This document shows positions 31,188 through 41,630 of a stretch of 64,000 nucleotides of DNA, piece by piece; within the stretch, counting starts at the first letter, position 1, and each line of letters begins with the position of its first letter. The stretch comes from Pantoea endophytica (GTDB taxonomy: Bacteria > Pseudomonadota > Gammaproteobacteria > Enterobacterales > Enterobacteriaceae). The position numbers and the translations under genes are program-made. Under the pieces are notes generated by a model. The model saw only the letters and a list, made by a program, of their open reading frames with translations. It did not search any database and was not told where the DNA came from. The stretch is taken from contig NZ_PJRT01000010.1 in NCBI RefSeq assembly GCF_002858935.1, positions 62,001-126,000 on the forward strand, in the 5' to 3' direction.

Positions 31188-31520
31188 TTACAGCGCCTTC
31201 AAAGTACCTTTCGGCAGAACGGCGGCCACGAAATCACGTTTAACAACTACTTCAGTGGTGTCGTTCAGGGCAATAGAAACATAGCCAGTTTCTGCCACTT
31301 TGGTCACACGGCCAACTAAACCACCGCTGGTCAGCACTTCATCACCTTTAGAGATGGAATCCATCAGTTTCTTGTGATCTTTAGTACGCTTCTGCTGCGG
31401 ACGCAGAATCATGAAGTAGAAGATCAGACCAAATACCACCAGCATGATCACCAGAGAATACGGACTTCCCTGAGACGGTGCGCCTGCTGCGGCTACGGCG
31501 TCAGAAATGAAAAAGCTCAT
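31188..31520 (-). CDS. yajC: YajC Sec translocon accessory protein
   Basis: Single-pass inner-membrane protein that associates with SecDF and the AcrB family. 110 aa as in E. coli. One membrane helix (about residues 20-40, [23 protein letters not shown]) and a cytoplasmic beta-barrel-like tail ([17 protein letters not shown]). It sits between tgt and secD. Confidence 0.96.
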   Translation of the reverse strand: MSFFISDAVAAAGAPSQGSPYSLVIMLVVFGLIFYFMILRPQQKRTKDHKKLMDSISKGDEVLTSGGLVGRVTKVAETGYVSIALNDTTEVVVKRDFVAAVLPKGTLKAL

Positions 31521-31544
31521 TAAATTTCCCTCATTGATGAATTA

Positions 31545-32681
<1,137 letters not shown>

Positions 32682-32703
32682 TCAGAGAAACAGTCTGATT
32701 CAA

Positions 32704-33774
32704 TTATGCGCCGACGCTTTCGTCAGGCGCTTGTGGATTACGGGTGATGTACATCGCATCCCCGTAGCTAAAGAAACGGTACTGCTCTGCCACCGCGCTG
32801 TGATAAGCCGCCATGGTGTGCTGATAACCAGCAAAGGCCGAAACCAGCATAATCAGGGTCGATTCCGGCAGATGGAAGTTGGTGATCAGCGCATCGATCA
32901 CCTGATAGTGATAGCCGGGATAGATGAAAATCTGTGTGTCATCGAAGAAGGGTGCAATCAGCGCATTCTGGCTGGCCTTCGCGGCGCTCTCCAGCGAACG
33001 TACTGAGGTGGTGCCCACGGCGACCACTTTGTTGCCGCGTGCTTTACACGCCAGCACCGCATCCACCACATCCTGCGGCACTTCCGCGTATTCGGCATGC
33101 ATGATGTGATCCTCGATGGTTTCAACGCGCACCGGCTGGAAAGTCCCGGCACCGACGTGCAGCGTGACAAACGCCATCTCGACGCCTTTAGCTTTCAGCG
33201 CTTCCAGCAGCGGCTCGTCAAAGTGCAAACCGGCGGTCGGTGCGGCGACGGCGCCGGGACGCACGCCGTACACGGTCTGGTACAGCTCACGGTCAGCATC
33301 TTCATCCGGACGATCAATATACGGCGGCAGCGGCATATGGCCGACGCTGTTGAGAATATCCAGCACCGCGCGATCGTCTTCGAAGGCGATCTCAAACAGT
33401 GTGTCATGGCGCGCCACCATCGTGGCTTTGACACTTTCGTCATCGCCCAGCAGCAGCGCTGCGCCCGGCTTGGGCGCTTTGGAGGCGCGCACGTGCGCCA
33501 GCACGCGCTTATCGTCCAGCATGCGCTCAACCAGCATCTCGATTTTGCCGCCGCTGGCTTTACGCCCAAAGACGCGCGCCGGAATCACGCGGGTGTTGTT
33601 GAACACCAGCAGATCGCCCGGATTGAGCTTATCCATCACGTCTGTAAATACGCCGTGGCTTAACGCGCCGCTTGGACCATCCAGCGACAGCAAGCGGCAA
33701 CCGCTTCGCTGCGCCTGCGGATAGTGGGCGATTAAGGATTCTGGCAACTCAAAGGTAAAATCGGCTACGCGCAT
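32704..33774 (-). CDS. queA: S-adenosylmethionine:tRNA ribosyltransferase-isomerase
   Basis: Transfers the ribosyl part of SAM to preQ1-tRNA to give epoxyqueuosine. 356 aa as in E. coli. It begins [19 protein letters not shown] and contains [49 protein letters not shown] and [12 protein letters not shown]. First gene of queA-tgt-yajC-secD-secF; divergent from acpH. Confidence 0.97.
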   Translation of the reverse strand: MRVADFTFELPESLIAHYPQAQRSGCRLLSLDGPSGALSHGVFTDVMDKLNPGDLLVFNNTRVIPARVFGRKASGGKIEMLVERMLDDKRVLAHVRASKAPKPGAALLLGDDESVKATMVARHDTLFEIAFEDDRAVLDILNSVGHMPLPPYIDRPDEDADRELYQTVYGVRPGAVAAPTAGLHFDEPLLEALKAKGVEMAFVTLHVGAGTFQPVRVETIEDHIMHAEYAEVPQDVVDAVLACKARGNKVVAVGTTSVRSLESAAKASQNALIAPFFDDTQIFIYPGYHYQVIDALITNFHLPESTLIMLVSAFAGYQHTMAAYHSAVAEQYRFFSYGDAMYITRNPQAPDESVGA

Positions 33775-33878
33775 GCTTCACTTCTTCAGGACTTAAAATC
33801 AGGCGGCATAGTCTAGCGGAAAAGCGGCAAATTCTGAACAACTGGCTGCGCTTCTGTGATTCTGCGAATACACAAAAT

Positions 33879-33952
33879 AATTCGAGGTGCAGGCAGGCGG
33901 CAAACGAGAGCAGCCCACGCACCTGTAACTTGATGTATGACGTGTATATAAT
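33879..33952. repeat. Internally deleted ERIC element
   Basis: Keeps both ERIC ends, TTCGAGGTGCAGGCAGGCGG (33881) and CGCACCTGTAACTTGATGTA (ends about 33938) plus the TGACG-GTAT tail, but lacks the central palindrome that the full ERIC at 63631 has. It lies in the divergent queA-acpH gap, and its right end supplies TATAAT (33947-33952) six bases before acpH. Confidence 0.85.
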
Positions 33953-33957
33953 GCGCC

Positions 33958-34539
33958 ATGAACTTTCTCGCTCACCTTCACCTGGCGCAGCTGGCTAACA
34001 GCTCTCTGCTGGGCAATCTCATGGCCGATTTCGTGCGCGGCAACGTGCAATCACAATGGCCTGCACCGGTGGTGGATGGCATTGCCATGCATCGTCGCCT
34101 CGACGTCCTGACCGATAACCTGCCCGAAGTGCGGATTGCGCGTGCGCTGTTTCGTCCGGAAACGCGCCGCGTGGCCCCCATCACGCTCGACGTGATTTGG
34201 GACCATTTCCTCGCGCTGCACTGGGATAAATTCCACCCAACGCAGTCGCTGGTGGCATTTACCGCGGCGGCTGAACAAAACATCGTGCCGCAGCTGGCGG
34301 GCACGCCGGAAGGTTTCATTGAGCTGAACGCAGTGATGTGGCGCGAACGCTGGTTTGAGCACTATGCCGAACCAACGCGGCTGGCACGCGTGCTCAACGG
34401 CATGGCGCATCGCCGTCCGCGCTTAGCCGCGCTGCGCGACTCCTATCAGGATTTTGTTGATCACTACGAGCAACTTGAGCCGCTGTTCTTCCAGTTTTAT
34501 CCGCGCTTAATGGCCGCCGCGCGCGCGCAGGAATTGTAA
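33958..34539 (+). CDS. acpH: Acyl carrier protein phosphodiesterase
   Basis: Removes the 4'-phosphopantetheine arm from acyl carrier protein. 193 aa as in E. coli. It has MNFLAHLHLAQLANSSLLGNLMADFVRG, MHRRLDVLTDNLPEVRIAR and ITLDVIWDHFLALHW, with the His and Asp residues typical of its HD-like fold. The leader is only the end of an ERIC-like repeat: no Shine-Dalgarno sequence is evident, and the nearest -10-like box would place the start point at or near the ATG. Confidence 0.95.
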   Translation: MNFLAHLHLAQLANSSLLGNLMADFVRGNVQSQWPAPVVDGIAMHRRLDVLTDNLPEVRIARALFRPETRRVAPITLDVIWDHFLALHWDKFHPTQSLVAFTAAAEQNIVPQLAGTPEGFIELNAVMWRERWFEHYAEPTRLARVLNGMAHRRPRLAALRDSYQDFVDHYEQLEPLFFQFYPRLMAAARAQEL

Positions 34540-34542
34540 TAT

Positions 34543-34624
34543 TAGGTAATTCAAGACCCGTCTGTTGGACGGGAAATTTCCCATCACCTACCCTGCGTGA
34601 CCTTAATCTTCGTCACACTCAGGG
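34543..34624 (+). promoter_or_regulatory. Structured leader with Shine-Dalgarno-sequestering hairpin
   Basis: Two folded units precede the mechanosensitive-channel gene. The first is closed by TAGGTAAT (34543-34550) and ATCACCTA (34583-34590) and offers two mutually exclusive inner hairpins, CCCGTC/GACGGG or the palindrome GGGAAATTTCCC. The second pairs CCCTG (34591-34595) with CAGGG (34620-34624) and GTGAC with GTCAC. CAGGG contains the likely ribosome-binding site, so this stem would block translation. No known riboswitch class was recognised. Confidence 0.5.
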
Positions 34625-34631
34625 AAATCTC

Positions 34632-35882
34632 ATGCAGCATCTTATTGCCAACCGGCTCGCAGAAGCCGGTCTTAGCTACACGCACATCCTGGCATTGGGG
34701 ATAGTGATTGCCATTATCTTTGCCATCTCACTGCTTACTCACGCCATTCTGCACCGCGCTATCTTGCCGCTGCTGCGTCGATACACCGAGAAAAGTAGCC
34801 GTCAGTGGCCAAAAGCGCTGATTAACAGTCGCCTGTTTAGCCGCAGCGTCTGGCTGATGCAAGGTGTGCTATTCAAATTACAGACTGAACTCTTCCTGCA
34901 CGACAGTGCTCAGATCTATGCAGCGCTGCTGATTTTCGCCCAGCTGTGGATGATGGTCTTCGCCCTGCTGATGTTGTTCTCCTTGCTGGATTTACTGCAG
35001 CAGCTCAGCGCGAACAGCATGCTGGCGCAGCAATTACCGCTGCGCGGTATTATCCAGAGCGTGAAATTGATCGCCGCCATTTTAATGGTAATCATGATTA
35101 TTTCGCTGCTGTTGGGTAAATCGCCCGGCGTATTGATCACCGGACTCGGTGCCATGACCGCGGTGCTGATGCTGGTATTTAAAGATCCAATTCTGGGTCT
35201 GGTGGCCGGTATTCAGTTAGCGGCCAATAATATGCTGAAAATGAATGACTGGCTGGAAATGCCGAAATATGGCGCGGACGGTGCGGTCATCGATATTTCT
35301 TTAACCACGGTAAAAGTGCGCAACTGGGATAACACCATTGTTACCATTCCCGCTTACGCCTTAATTTCCGACTCCTTTAAAAACTGGCGCGGCATGTCGG
35401 AATCCGGTGGGCGTCGCATTAAGCGCAGCATTCATATTGATACCACCAGTATTGGCTTCCTTGATGATGCCATGATGCAGCAGCTGAAAAGTGCGCATCT
35501 GCTGGCACCGTATCTGGATAGCAAAAGCGAAGAAGTGGCCGCATGGAATGCGCAACTGGGCTGTGATTTAGATTCGCCACTCAACGGTCGCCGCCTGACG
35601 AATATCGGTACCTTCCGCGTCTGGCTGCAGAGCTGGCTGGAGCAGCATCCGCGTATTCACAAAGAGATGACGTTAATGGTGCGGCAGTTAGCGCCAGGTG
35701 AAAACGGTCTGCCGCTGGAAGTGTATGTGTTCACCAACACCACGGTGTGGAAAGAGTACGAGAATATTCAAGCGGATATCTTTGACCATATTTACGCAGT
35801 GCTACCTACTTTCGGTCTGCGCGTCCATCAATCGCCAACCGGTAATGACATGCGTCAAATTGGCGTAAGAACCCGCCACTAA
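34632..35882 (+). CDS. ybdG: YbdG-type mechanosensitive channel (MscS family)
   Basis: Inner-membrane MscS-superfamily channel related to the E. coli miniconductance channel YbdG, which opens under hypo-osmotic stress. 416 aa (E. coli 415). Five N-terminal helices are followed by the pore-lining helix and beta domain: GLGAMTAVLMLVFKDPILGLVAGIQL, then DWLEMPKYGADGAVIDI and VRNWDNTIVTIPAYALISDSFKNW. The C-terminus NDMRQIGVRTRH is close to the family. In E. coli the acpH neighbour is malZ instead. An unusual structured leader may control translation. Confidence 0.9.
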   Translation: MQHLIANRLAEAGLSYTHILALGIVIAIIFAISLLTHAILHRAILPLLRRYTEKSSRQWPKALINSRLFSRSVWLMQGVLFKLQTELFLHDSAQIYAALLIFAQLWMMVFALLMLFSLLDLLQQLSANSMLAQQLPLRGIIQSVKLIAAILMVIMIISLLLGKSPGVLITGLGAMTAVLMLVFKDPILGLVAGIQLAANNMLKMNDWLEMPKYGADGAVIDISLTTVKVRNWDNTIVTIPAYALISDSFKNWRGMSESGGRRIKRSIHIDTTSIGFLDDAMMQQLKSAHLLAPYLDSKSEEVAAWNAQLGCDLDSPLNGRRLTNIGTFRVWLQSWLEQHPRIHKEMTLMVRQLAPGENGLPLEVYVFTNTTVWKEYENIQADIFDHIYAVLPTFGLRVHQSPTGNDMRQIGVRTRH

Positions 35883-35899
35883 GGCTTCATCCCGTATTA

Positions 35900-35938
35900 C
35901 CCGCCAGTAAGAAGAAAAATTTCACTGGCGGGCTTTTC
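35900..35938 (+). terminator. Terminator after ybdG
   Basis: CCCGCCAGT (35900-35908) and ACTGGCGGG (35924-35932) with a 15-base A/T-rich loop, then CTTTT. Confidence 0.8.
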
Positions 35939-36072
35939 CCCCTCTTGTCACGCGCAGCCATCTGCGGCTTAATGAAGCCTTTCTTAACTTTTGTTAACTT
36001 CGTCACACAGCCAATACGCCATTTTTGGCGTCTGTTGTTGCTTCGCCAGCCTGAAAATCATAAGAGGGAAAG

Positions 36073-36882
36073 ATGTCATCAGCTTCGCTTACCGAACTCG
36101 ACGCACGTTATCATTTCGCCTGTGATGTTGCCAAAACCGCCGCCAGCCGGGCTCTATCCTGGTATCAGCAACGTCATCAATTAGTGGTTGAGCATAAGAA
36201 AGATCTGCAGGATGTGGTCAGCGAAGCCGATCGCAACGTTGAGGCATTGGTCAAGCATTTGATCCACGAACGCTTTCCTGACGATGCGGTGTTGGGTGAA
36301 GAGAGCGGCGGCAATACTGCTGGCGCACGCTTTATCTGGGTGCTCGATCCGATTGATGGCACCAGCAGCTTTCTTAACGGCTTGCACAACTGGTGCGTAT
36401 CGCTGGCGATCGTTTGTGAAAACGAAGCGGTGATTGGTGTGGTGTGCGATCCCAATCATCATGAAACCTTTCACGCCTGCCGCGGCAAAGGTGCTTGGGT
36501 TAATGATAAGCGCATTCAGGCGCACAGCGCGCAGCAGCTCGATCAGGGATTGCTTGGTCTGAGCAGCTCCAACAGCCAACCGATTGAACCGCTGACCACT
36601 TTTATCAGCGCATTACTGGCGCAGGGCGGCATGTTTATCCGCAACGGCTCGGGGGCGTTGATGAGCGCATGGGCGGCGGCCGGTCGCTTAATTGGTTACT
36701 ACGAAGCGCATATGAATCCGTGGGATGGCTTGCCGGGCATTGTGCTGATGCGCGAAGCGGGCGGCATTACCAACGATTATCTGGCTAATCACGGCTTGCA
36801 GAACGGCAATCCGGTGCTGCTGGCTAATGCGGTGATTTATCCGCAGCTGAAAGCGCTGCTGCCTGGGCATTTATCGTTATAA
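36073..36882 (+). CDS. Inositol-monophosphatase-family phosphatase
   Basis: Mg2+-dependent, Li+-sensitive phosphomonoesterase of the inositol monophosphatase superfamily, 269 aa. The family metal-site motifs are complete: GEESGG (E76/E77), WVLDPIDGTSSF (D92, D95) and the C-terminal NPWDGLPG. The family includes SuhB, CysQ, histidinol-phosphatase HisN and fructose-bisphosphatase types; the substrate cannot be told by reading. It is not the suhB locus. It has no counterpart here in E. coli, which carries malZ in this interval. Monocistronic, with a terminator on each side. Confidence 0.85.
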   Translation: MSSASLTELDARYHFACDVAKTAASRALSWYQQRHQLVVEHKKDLQDVVSEADRNVEALVKHLIHERFPDDAVLGEESGGNTAGARFIWVLDPIDGTSSFLNGLHNWCVSLAIVCENEAVIGVVCDPNHHETFHACRGKGAWVNDKRIQAHSAQQLDQGLLGLSSSNSQPIEPLTTFISALLAQGGMFIRNGSGALMSAWAAAGRLIGYYEAHMNPWDGLPGIVLMREAGGITNDYLANHGLQNGNPVLLANAVIYPQLKALLPGHLSL

Positions 36883-36893
36883 TTTCCGTAATC

Positions 36894-36928
36894 GGTTAAG
36901 TTCGTTAATTTATGCGAACTTAACCTTC
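36894..36928 (+). terminator. Palindrome after the phosphatase gene, probable terminator
   Basis: GGTTAAGTTCG / CGAACTTAACC, 11-base arms and a ten-base loop (36894-36925), followed by a short TTC. Confidence 0.6.
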
Positions 36929-37182
36929 ATGCAAAATTACTTAAGCGCGCTGTTAGTAATATTCTATTCCGAAGTGAGAATTTTCTCTTTTTTTCTTAAA
37001 CATCCCGGCATCAATAAAAATACGATATGCTGCGCAAGTCAAACATCCCTTAGTAATACTTATTTTCTCCTTTTTTGTTGTTCTTTTCGGCGCCAGGATG
37101 CGCCGAGATATTTTTTGGCATTTTATTATTTCGGGATAGCGTGATTATTTTTTTTTATTATTTTTAATCGTCATCGATAATA
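36929..37182. other. AT-rich gene-free stretch with an orphan terminator-like hairpin
   Basis: No credible protein gene. The stretch is strongly AT-rich with long T-runs. At 37087-37106 the stem TCGGCGC / GCGCCGA (six-base loop) is followed by GATATTTTTT, an intrinsic-terminator shape on the plus strand that no known gene explains, since the phosphatase already has one 160 bases earlier. It may end a small RNA. Confidence 0.4.
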
Positions 37183-37206
37183 AAGGTCGCCATCAATGGC
37201 GACCTT
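37183..37206 (-). terminator. Terminator of proY
   Basis: Perfect 11-base arms AAGGTCGCCAT / ATGGCGACCTT with a CA loop, followed on the minus strand by TATTATCGAT; ten bases beyond the proY stop. Confidence 0.75.
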
Positions 37207-37215
37207 ACAATATCA

Positions 37216-38571
37216 TCAGCTTTTACGCTTTTTCACTAGCGGCCACGCCAGTAATAGCAGCGCAATCCACGCAAAACCAACGTACAGCGACACGCGCGTA
37301 TCCGGGAAGTAACCAATCAGCCCAATAATGAAGGCCAGGAATAGCACGCCGAACCATGCGGTAGCGCTACCGCCCGGCATGGCAAAATCCAGCTTACCGG
37401 CTTGCTCTTTGCCAATCTTGCGGCGGAAGGCGATCTGCGACAGCAGAATCATGATCCACACCCAAACGGTAGCAAAGGTCGCCAGCGAGGCGATCACCAG
37501 GAACACTTTCTCTGGCATCAGGTAGTTGAGATACACCGCAATCAGCATCGCCAGCATCATCACCAAAACGGTCACCCACGGAATTCCTCGATTCGAAACC
37601 TTCTGGAATACCTTCGGTGCGTGGCCCTGTTGCGCCATGCCGTGCAGCATACGCCCCACGCCAAACACATCGCTGTTAATCGCCGACAGCGACGCCGTCA
37701 GCACCACGAAGTTAAGAATTGATGCCGCCGCCGCAATACCCAAATGCTGGAAGGTCAGCACGAACGGACTGCCAGAAGTGCCCACCTGATTCCACGGATA
37801 AATCGACATGATGACGAACAGCGTACCAACGTAGAACACCAGAATACGCATCGGTACGGAGTTGATGGCGCGTGGAATCGAGGTCTTCGGATCTTCCGCT
37901 TCACCGGCAGTAATCCCGATAATCTCAATGCCGCCGTAGGCAAACATCACCATCTGCAGTGAAAGCAGCATGCCGACAATGCCGTGCGCGAAGAAGCCGC
38001 CGTTGGTCCACAGATTGTGAATGCCGGTCGGCTGGCCGCCGTTGCCGATGCCCCAGAAAATCATGCCGAAGCCGGCGAGAATCATGATGATGATGGTGGC
38101 GACTTTGAAAAAGGAGAACCAGAACTCCACTTCGCCAAAGACTTTCACGCTCATCAGGTTGATGGCGCCGATAATCAGCACCACGCTCAGCACCCAAATC
38201 CAGTGCGGCACATCGGGGAACCACACGCCCATGTAGATACCAAAAGCCGTTACGTCGGCAATCGCCACAATCAGGATTTCAAAACAGTAGGTCCAGCCGG
38301 TGATGTATCCGGCCAGCGGGCCGAGATAATCCTGCGCATAGCGCGAGAATGAGCTGGCCTGCGGGTTGTTGACCGACATTTCCCCCAACGCACGCATGAT
38401 GATGTACGCCACCGCACCGCCGATGATGTACGCCAGCAGCACGCTTGGGCCCGCCATTTTGATAGCATCTGCCGAGCCGTAAAACAGCCCGGTGCCAATC
38501 GCCGATCCCAGCGCCATAAAGCGAATGTGGCGCGTGCTCAGTCCGCGTTTGAGCTTATTGGTTTCTTGCAT
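37216..38571 (-). CDS. proY: ProY amino-acid permease
   Basis: APC-superfamily proton symporter; E. coli ProY is a cryptic proline permease and histidine has also been proposed as substrate. 451 aa (E. coli 457), twelve helices. N-terminus [38 protein letters not shown] with the family GSAIGTGLF helix-break motif, later [19 protein letters not shown]. The last 30 residues diverge from E. coli. Downstream of brnQ, from which it is separated by a terminator. Confidence 0.95.
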   Translation of the reverse strand: MQETNKLKRGLSTRHIRFMALGSAIGTGLFYGSADAIKMAGPSVLLAYIIGGAVAYIIMRALGEMSVNNPQASSFSRYAQDYLGPLAGYITGWTYCFEILIVAIADVTAFGIYMGVWFPDVPHWIWVLSVVLIIGAINLMSVKVFGEVEFWFSFFKVATIIIMILAGFGMIFWGIGNGGQPTGIHNLWTNGGFFAHGIVGMLLSLQMVMFAYGGIEIIGITAGEAEDPKTSIPRAINSVPMRILVFYVGTLFVIMSIYPWNQVGTSGSPFVLTFQHLGIAAAASILNFVVLTASLSAINSDVFGVGRMLHGMAQQGHAPKVFQKVSNRGIPWVTVLVMMLAMLIAVYLNYLMPEKVFLVIASLATFATVWVWIMILLSQIAFRRKIGKEQAGKLDFAMPGGSATAWFGVLFLAFIIGLIGYFPDTRVSLYVGFAWIALLLLAWPLVKKRKS

Positions 38572-38596
38572 AACACTCAGTACCTTGAAAATGAAA

Positions 38597-38618
38597 AACC
38601 ACGGGCAAGCCCGTGGTT
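38597..38618 (-). terminator. Terminator of brnQ
   Basis: AACCACGGGC / GCCCGTGGTT with an AA loop; on the minus strand followed by TTTTTCAT. It lies between brnQ and proY, so the two are mostly separate units. Confidence 0.85.
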
Positions 38619-38638
38619 GGAATTAACAGCAATGTCGC

Positions 38639-39958
38639 TTACTGATGAACCGCGACCTGCTCACGTCCTTTTGCCCGATCAACCACCGCGGCAATCACCA
38701 GCATCGCCAGCGATGGCGGCAACCAGGAAAGTCCCTGATCGGCCAGCGGCAAATGCTGACTGAACAGCGGCAACACATCTTTAAAGCTGGTGGTTTTGAT
38801 GGCATCAACGATACCGAACAGCAGGCTTACCAGCATGGTCGGCGCGATAATACGCGAACTTTTGTTCCAGAACTTCAGCGTGAAGCTCAGCACCACCAGC
38901 ACGATGCATGGCGGATAAATCGCCGTCAGCACCGGAATCGAAATCTGAATCAGATGGCTCAGACCGAGATTCGACACCACCATCGAGAACAGACCCAGAA
39001 TAAATACCAGCGTTTTATACGACAGCGGAACATATTGCGCAAAGAATTCTGCACAGGCGCACGTCAGGCCCACCGCCGTCACCATGCAAGCGACGAAGAT
39101 CAGTGCCGCAAGGAAGAAGCTGCCCATGCCGCCGAAGGTCTGCTGCACATAAGCATGCAGAATTTCAGCACCGTTCGCGCTTTGCGCCACTAATGCGCCG
39201 CTATCGTTACCGAGTTTGAACAGCGTCAGGTAAATCAGCGTCAAACCGATACCGGCGATGATGCCCGCCAGCATGGTGTAGCGCGTCAGCAGTTTGGCAT
39301 CTTCCACACCGCGTGAGCGCGCCGCATTGACGATGACGATACCGAACACCAGCGCTCCCAGCGTATCCATGGTCAGATAACCATTAACGAAACCGCTGGA
39401 GAAGGCGGCACGCTGATACTCTTCGGTGCCCGGCGAAACGCCACCGGCCGGCCAGATCAGCACGGCAACGCCGAGCACAATCAGCGCCAGAATTTTCAGC
39501 GGAGCGAGGAAGTGGCCGACGGTATCCAGCAGTTTGCCCGGATACAGTGAGATGCCAATCACCAGCGCGAAGTAAATCAGGCTGTAAATGAACAGCGGCA
39601 GCGTGCCGTCGCCGGTCAGCGGTGCAATACCTACGGCAAAGGAAACGGTGGCGGTACGCGGCGTGGCAAACAGCGGGCCAACAGCCAGGTAACACACGGT
39701 CGCCAGCAGCAAGCCTGCGGCTTTACCAATCGGCGAGCTCAGCGCATCAATGCCGCCGCCCACACGCGCCAGCGCGATGACGGTGATCACCGGTAAGCCA
39801 ACAGCCGTAATCAGGAAGCCGAAAGCCGCAATCCAAACGTGTTCGCCAGACTGAATCCCCACCATCGGTGGGAAGATGATATTTCCTGCGCCAACGAACA
39901 GGGCAAACGTCATGAAGCCCAGCGCCAGGATATCCTTGGAGGTTAAACGATGTGTCAT
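38639..39958 (-). CDS. brnQ: Branched-chain amino-acid transporter BrnQ
   Basis: Na+- or H+-coupled LIV-II importer for leucine, isoleucine and valine. 439 aa as in E. coli. It begins [34 protein letters not shown] with the family signature, contains [18 protein letters not shown], and has twelve predicted helices. In E. coli it lies next to phoR; here a methyltransferase gene and an orphan binding protein are inserted between. Confidence 0.96.
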   Translation of the reverse strand: MTHRLTSKDILALGFMTFALFVGAGNIIFPPMVGIQSGEHVWIAAFGFLITAVGLPVITVIALARVGGGIDALSSPIGKAAGLLLATVCYLAVGPLFATPRTATVSFAVGIAPLTGDGTLPLFIYSLIYFALVIGISLYPGKLLDTVGHFLAPLKILALIVLGVAVLIWPAGGVSPGTEEYQRAAFSSGFVNGYLTMDTLGALVFGIVIVNAARSRGVEDAKLLTRYTMLAGIIAGIGLTLIYLTLFKLGNDSGALVAQSANGAEILHAYVQQTFGGMGSFFLAALIFVACMVTAVGLTCACAEFFAQYVPLSYKTLVFILGLFSMVVSNLGLSHLIQISIPVLTAIYPPCIVLVVLSFTLKFWNKSSRIIAPTMLVSLLFGIVDAIKTTSFKDVLPLFSQHLPLADQGLSWLPPSLAMLVIAAVVDRAKGREQVAVHQ

Positions 39959-40317
39959 AAACTTCTGTACTGCCTGTAGCTGATGTTGCGGTGGAAGTTG
40001 AGTTCGTGTTGTCCTCTGGATGCGCTAAAACAAGGGCTTATCAGGCAAGACCAGCGTGTTATGCGGGACTAATCGTTAAAGCGCAGGTGATTTAATCTAC
40101 TTTTCTTCTGTTCGCAGAGGGATAAATCGACAACGGCGCAAATTAGAACGTTTATAGCGAAGAAAGGCAATACAGGATCGAAAAACCAGAAGGATATAAC
40201 AAGATAGTGGAAGAAAGCAGTGAATCGCGGTGGAATAGCGGCAAAACACCTCAGATGATTTGCTAAATGTTTCCTCGATGCGAGAGATCTCTTTGCATAA
40301 ATCAGCCTGCAGATGCA
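39959..40317. other. Gene-free stretch upstream of brnQ
   Basis: About 360 bases between brnQ and the MetE-like gene. Short frames here (for example 83 codons at 40069-40320) lack ribosome-binding sites and family features. It should carry the brnQ promoter, but no box stands out by eye. Confidence 0.5.
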
Positions 40318-40321
40318 CAAA

Positions 40322-40341
40322 AGGCGCGATTTACGCGCCTG
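40322..40341 (-). terminator. Terminator of the MetE-like gene
   Basis: AGGCGCG / CGCGCCT stem with an ATTTA loop; on the minus strand followed by TTTTG, 20 bases past the stop. Confidence 0.75.
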
Positions 40342-40360
40342 TTTGGCTAACTTTACAGCA

Positions 40361-41464
40361 TTACCAGACTGTTCTTGCTATATCGACCACCAGACGAATC
40401 TTCTGCCACTGCTGCTCTTCGCTCAGGCTGTTGCCCTCTTCGGTTGAGGCAAAGCCACACTGCGGGCTAAGGCAGATTTGATCAAGACTCACGAACTGTG
40501 CTGCTTCCTGCAGACGCGCTTTCACCTGCTGCGCATCCTCCAGCTCGCCGGTTTTGGTGGTGATCAAACCCAGCACCACTTGCTGATGACCCGGCTTGAG
40601 GAAGCGCAGCGGCTCAAAACCACCTGAACGTTCGTTGTCATACTCAAGGTAGAAAGCATCGATATTTACGCCGCCAAACAGCACTTCGGCGACCGGCTCA
40701 TAGCCACCTTCGGAAATCCAGGTTGAGCGGAAGTTGCCGCGACACACATGCAGCCCAACGGTCAGATCCTCTGGCTTACCTTCCAGTGCAGTATTCAGCA
40801 CTTCAGCATAGATGCGCGCCAGTTCCTGTGGATCTTCACCACGCTCGCGGATCTGCTGCTGCTGTTCGGTTGAACACAGATAGGCCCACACCGTGTCATC
40901 CAGCTGCAGATAACGGCAGCCAGCCGCATAAAACGCTGTGATGGCGTCTTTGTAGGTCTGCGCCAGATCGGCGAAGTACTCTTTCAGATCGGGATACACC
41001 GTGGCATCGATCACCTTACGGCCACCGCGGAAGTGCAGCACGCTTGGGCTGGGAATGGTCATCTTGGCAACCGCATCGCCCGCCACGCTTTGCAGGAAGC
41101 GGAAGTGATCCAGCATCGGGTGTTGAGGATTAAAAGCCACTTTACCGGTGACTTTCACGCCGTGCGCTTTGGTCTGCACGCCGTTGAACTGAATGCCTTG
41201 CTCCGCTTCGAACAGCTCGACGCCGTGCAAATCGCCAAAGAAATCGAAGTGCCACCAAGCGCGACGGAATTCACCATCGGTAACGATCTGCAGGCCATTG
41301 GCACGCTGCTGCTCCACAACATGGCGGATTTCGCGATCTTCAACCTGACGCAGTTGATCAGCGTTGATTTCGCCATTGGCAAACTGCACACGCGCCTGCT
41401 TGATGGCTGCGGGACGCAGAAAACTGCCGACGGTATCGGCGCGGAACGGGTTATGACGTGGCAT
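40361..41464 (-). CDS. Cobalamin-independent methionine synthase-like methyltransferase (YxjG/MetE C-domain type)
   Basis: Single-domain protein of the MetE C-terminal (UROD/MetE-like) family, 367 aa, about half of full MetE and lacking the N-terminal folate-binding barrel. It likely methylates homocysteine from a small methyl donor, as suggested for YxjG/YxjH relatives. It starts MPRHNPFRADTVGSFLRP, the typical family opening. Zinc-ligand motifs are retained: HVCRGN (His and Cys), a Glu in FYLEYDNE and Cys in LSPQCGFAS. AGGAG lies five bases before the ATG at 41464; the frame reaches 41527 but that part covers the operator. Tandem met boxes upstream suggest MetJ control. Not present here in E. 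coli. Confidence 0.88.
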   Translation of the reverse strand: MPRHNPFRADTVGSFLRPAAIKQARVQFANGEINADQLRQVEDREIRHVVEQQRANGLQIVTDGEFRRAWWHFDFFGDLHGVELFEAEQGIQFNGVQTKAHGVKVTGKVAFNPQHPMLDHFRFLQSVAGDAVAKMTIPSPSVLHFRGGRKVIDATVYPDLKEYFADLAQTYKDAITAFYAAGCRYLQLDDTVWAYLCSTEQQQQIRERGEDPQELARIYAEVLNTALEGKPEDLTVGLHVCRGNFRSTWISEGGYEPVAEVLFGGVNIDAFYLEYDNERSGGFEPLRFLKPGHQQVVLGLITTKTGELEDAQQVKARLQEAAQFVSLDQICLSPQCGFASTEEGNSLSEEQQWQKIRLVVDIARTVW

Positions 41465-41521
41465 TTTATCTCCTGGCTGAGCGCATAGTTGCGTCAGGGT
41501 ATAATTTCGCTGGGTTATTTC

Positions 41522-41545
41522 AGCCATCTGGACGGCTATATGTCC
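41522..41545 (-). promoter_or_regulatory. Candidate MetJ operator (three tandem met boxes)
   Basis: Three adjoining eight-base units AGCCATCT, GGACGGCT, ATATGTCC, with 6, 6 and 5 matches to AGACGTCT. They lie 58-81 bases upstream of a methionine-synthase-like gene, the expected place. Confidence 0.55.
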
Positions 41546-41630
41546 ACAAAGAATGCCACGCTGTTACCCTTTCGGCAACGGAAGAAAATTCAGCTTACAT
41601 GAAACTATTTCATGTTCAGATGCACGTTCT

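Noticed and set aside
40069..40320. 83-codon minus-strand frame upstream of brnQ
   Set aside because: No ribosome-binding site, no recognisable family, ends amid the leader region; probably chance.
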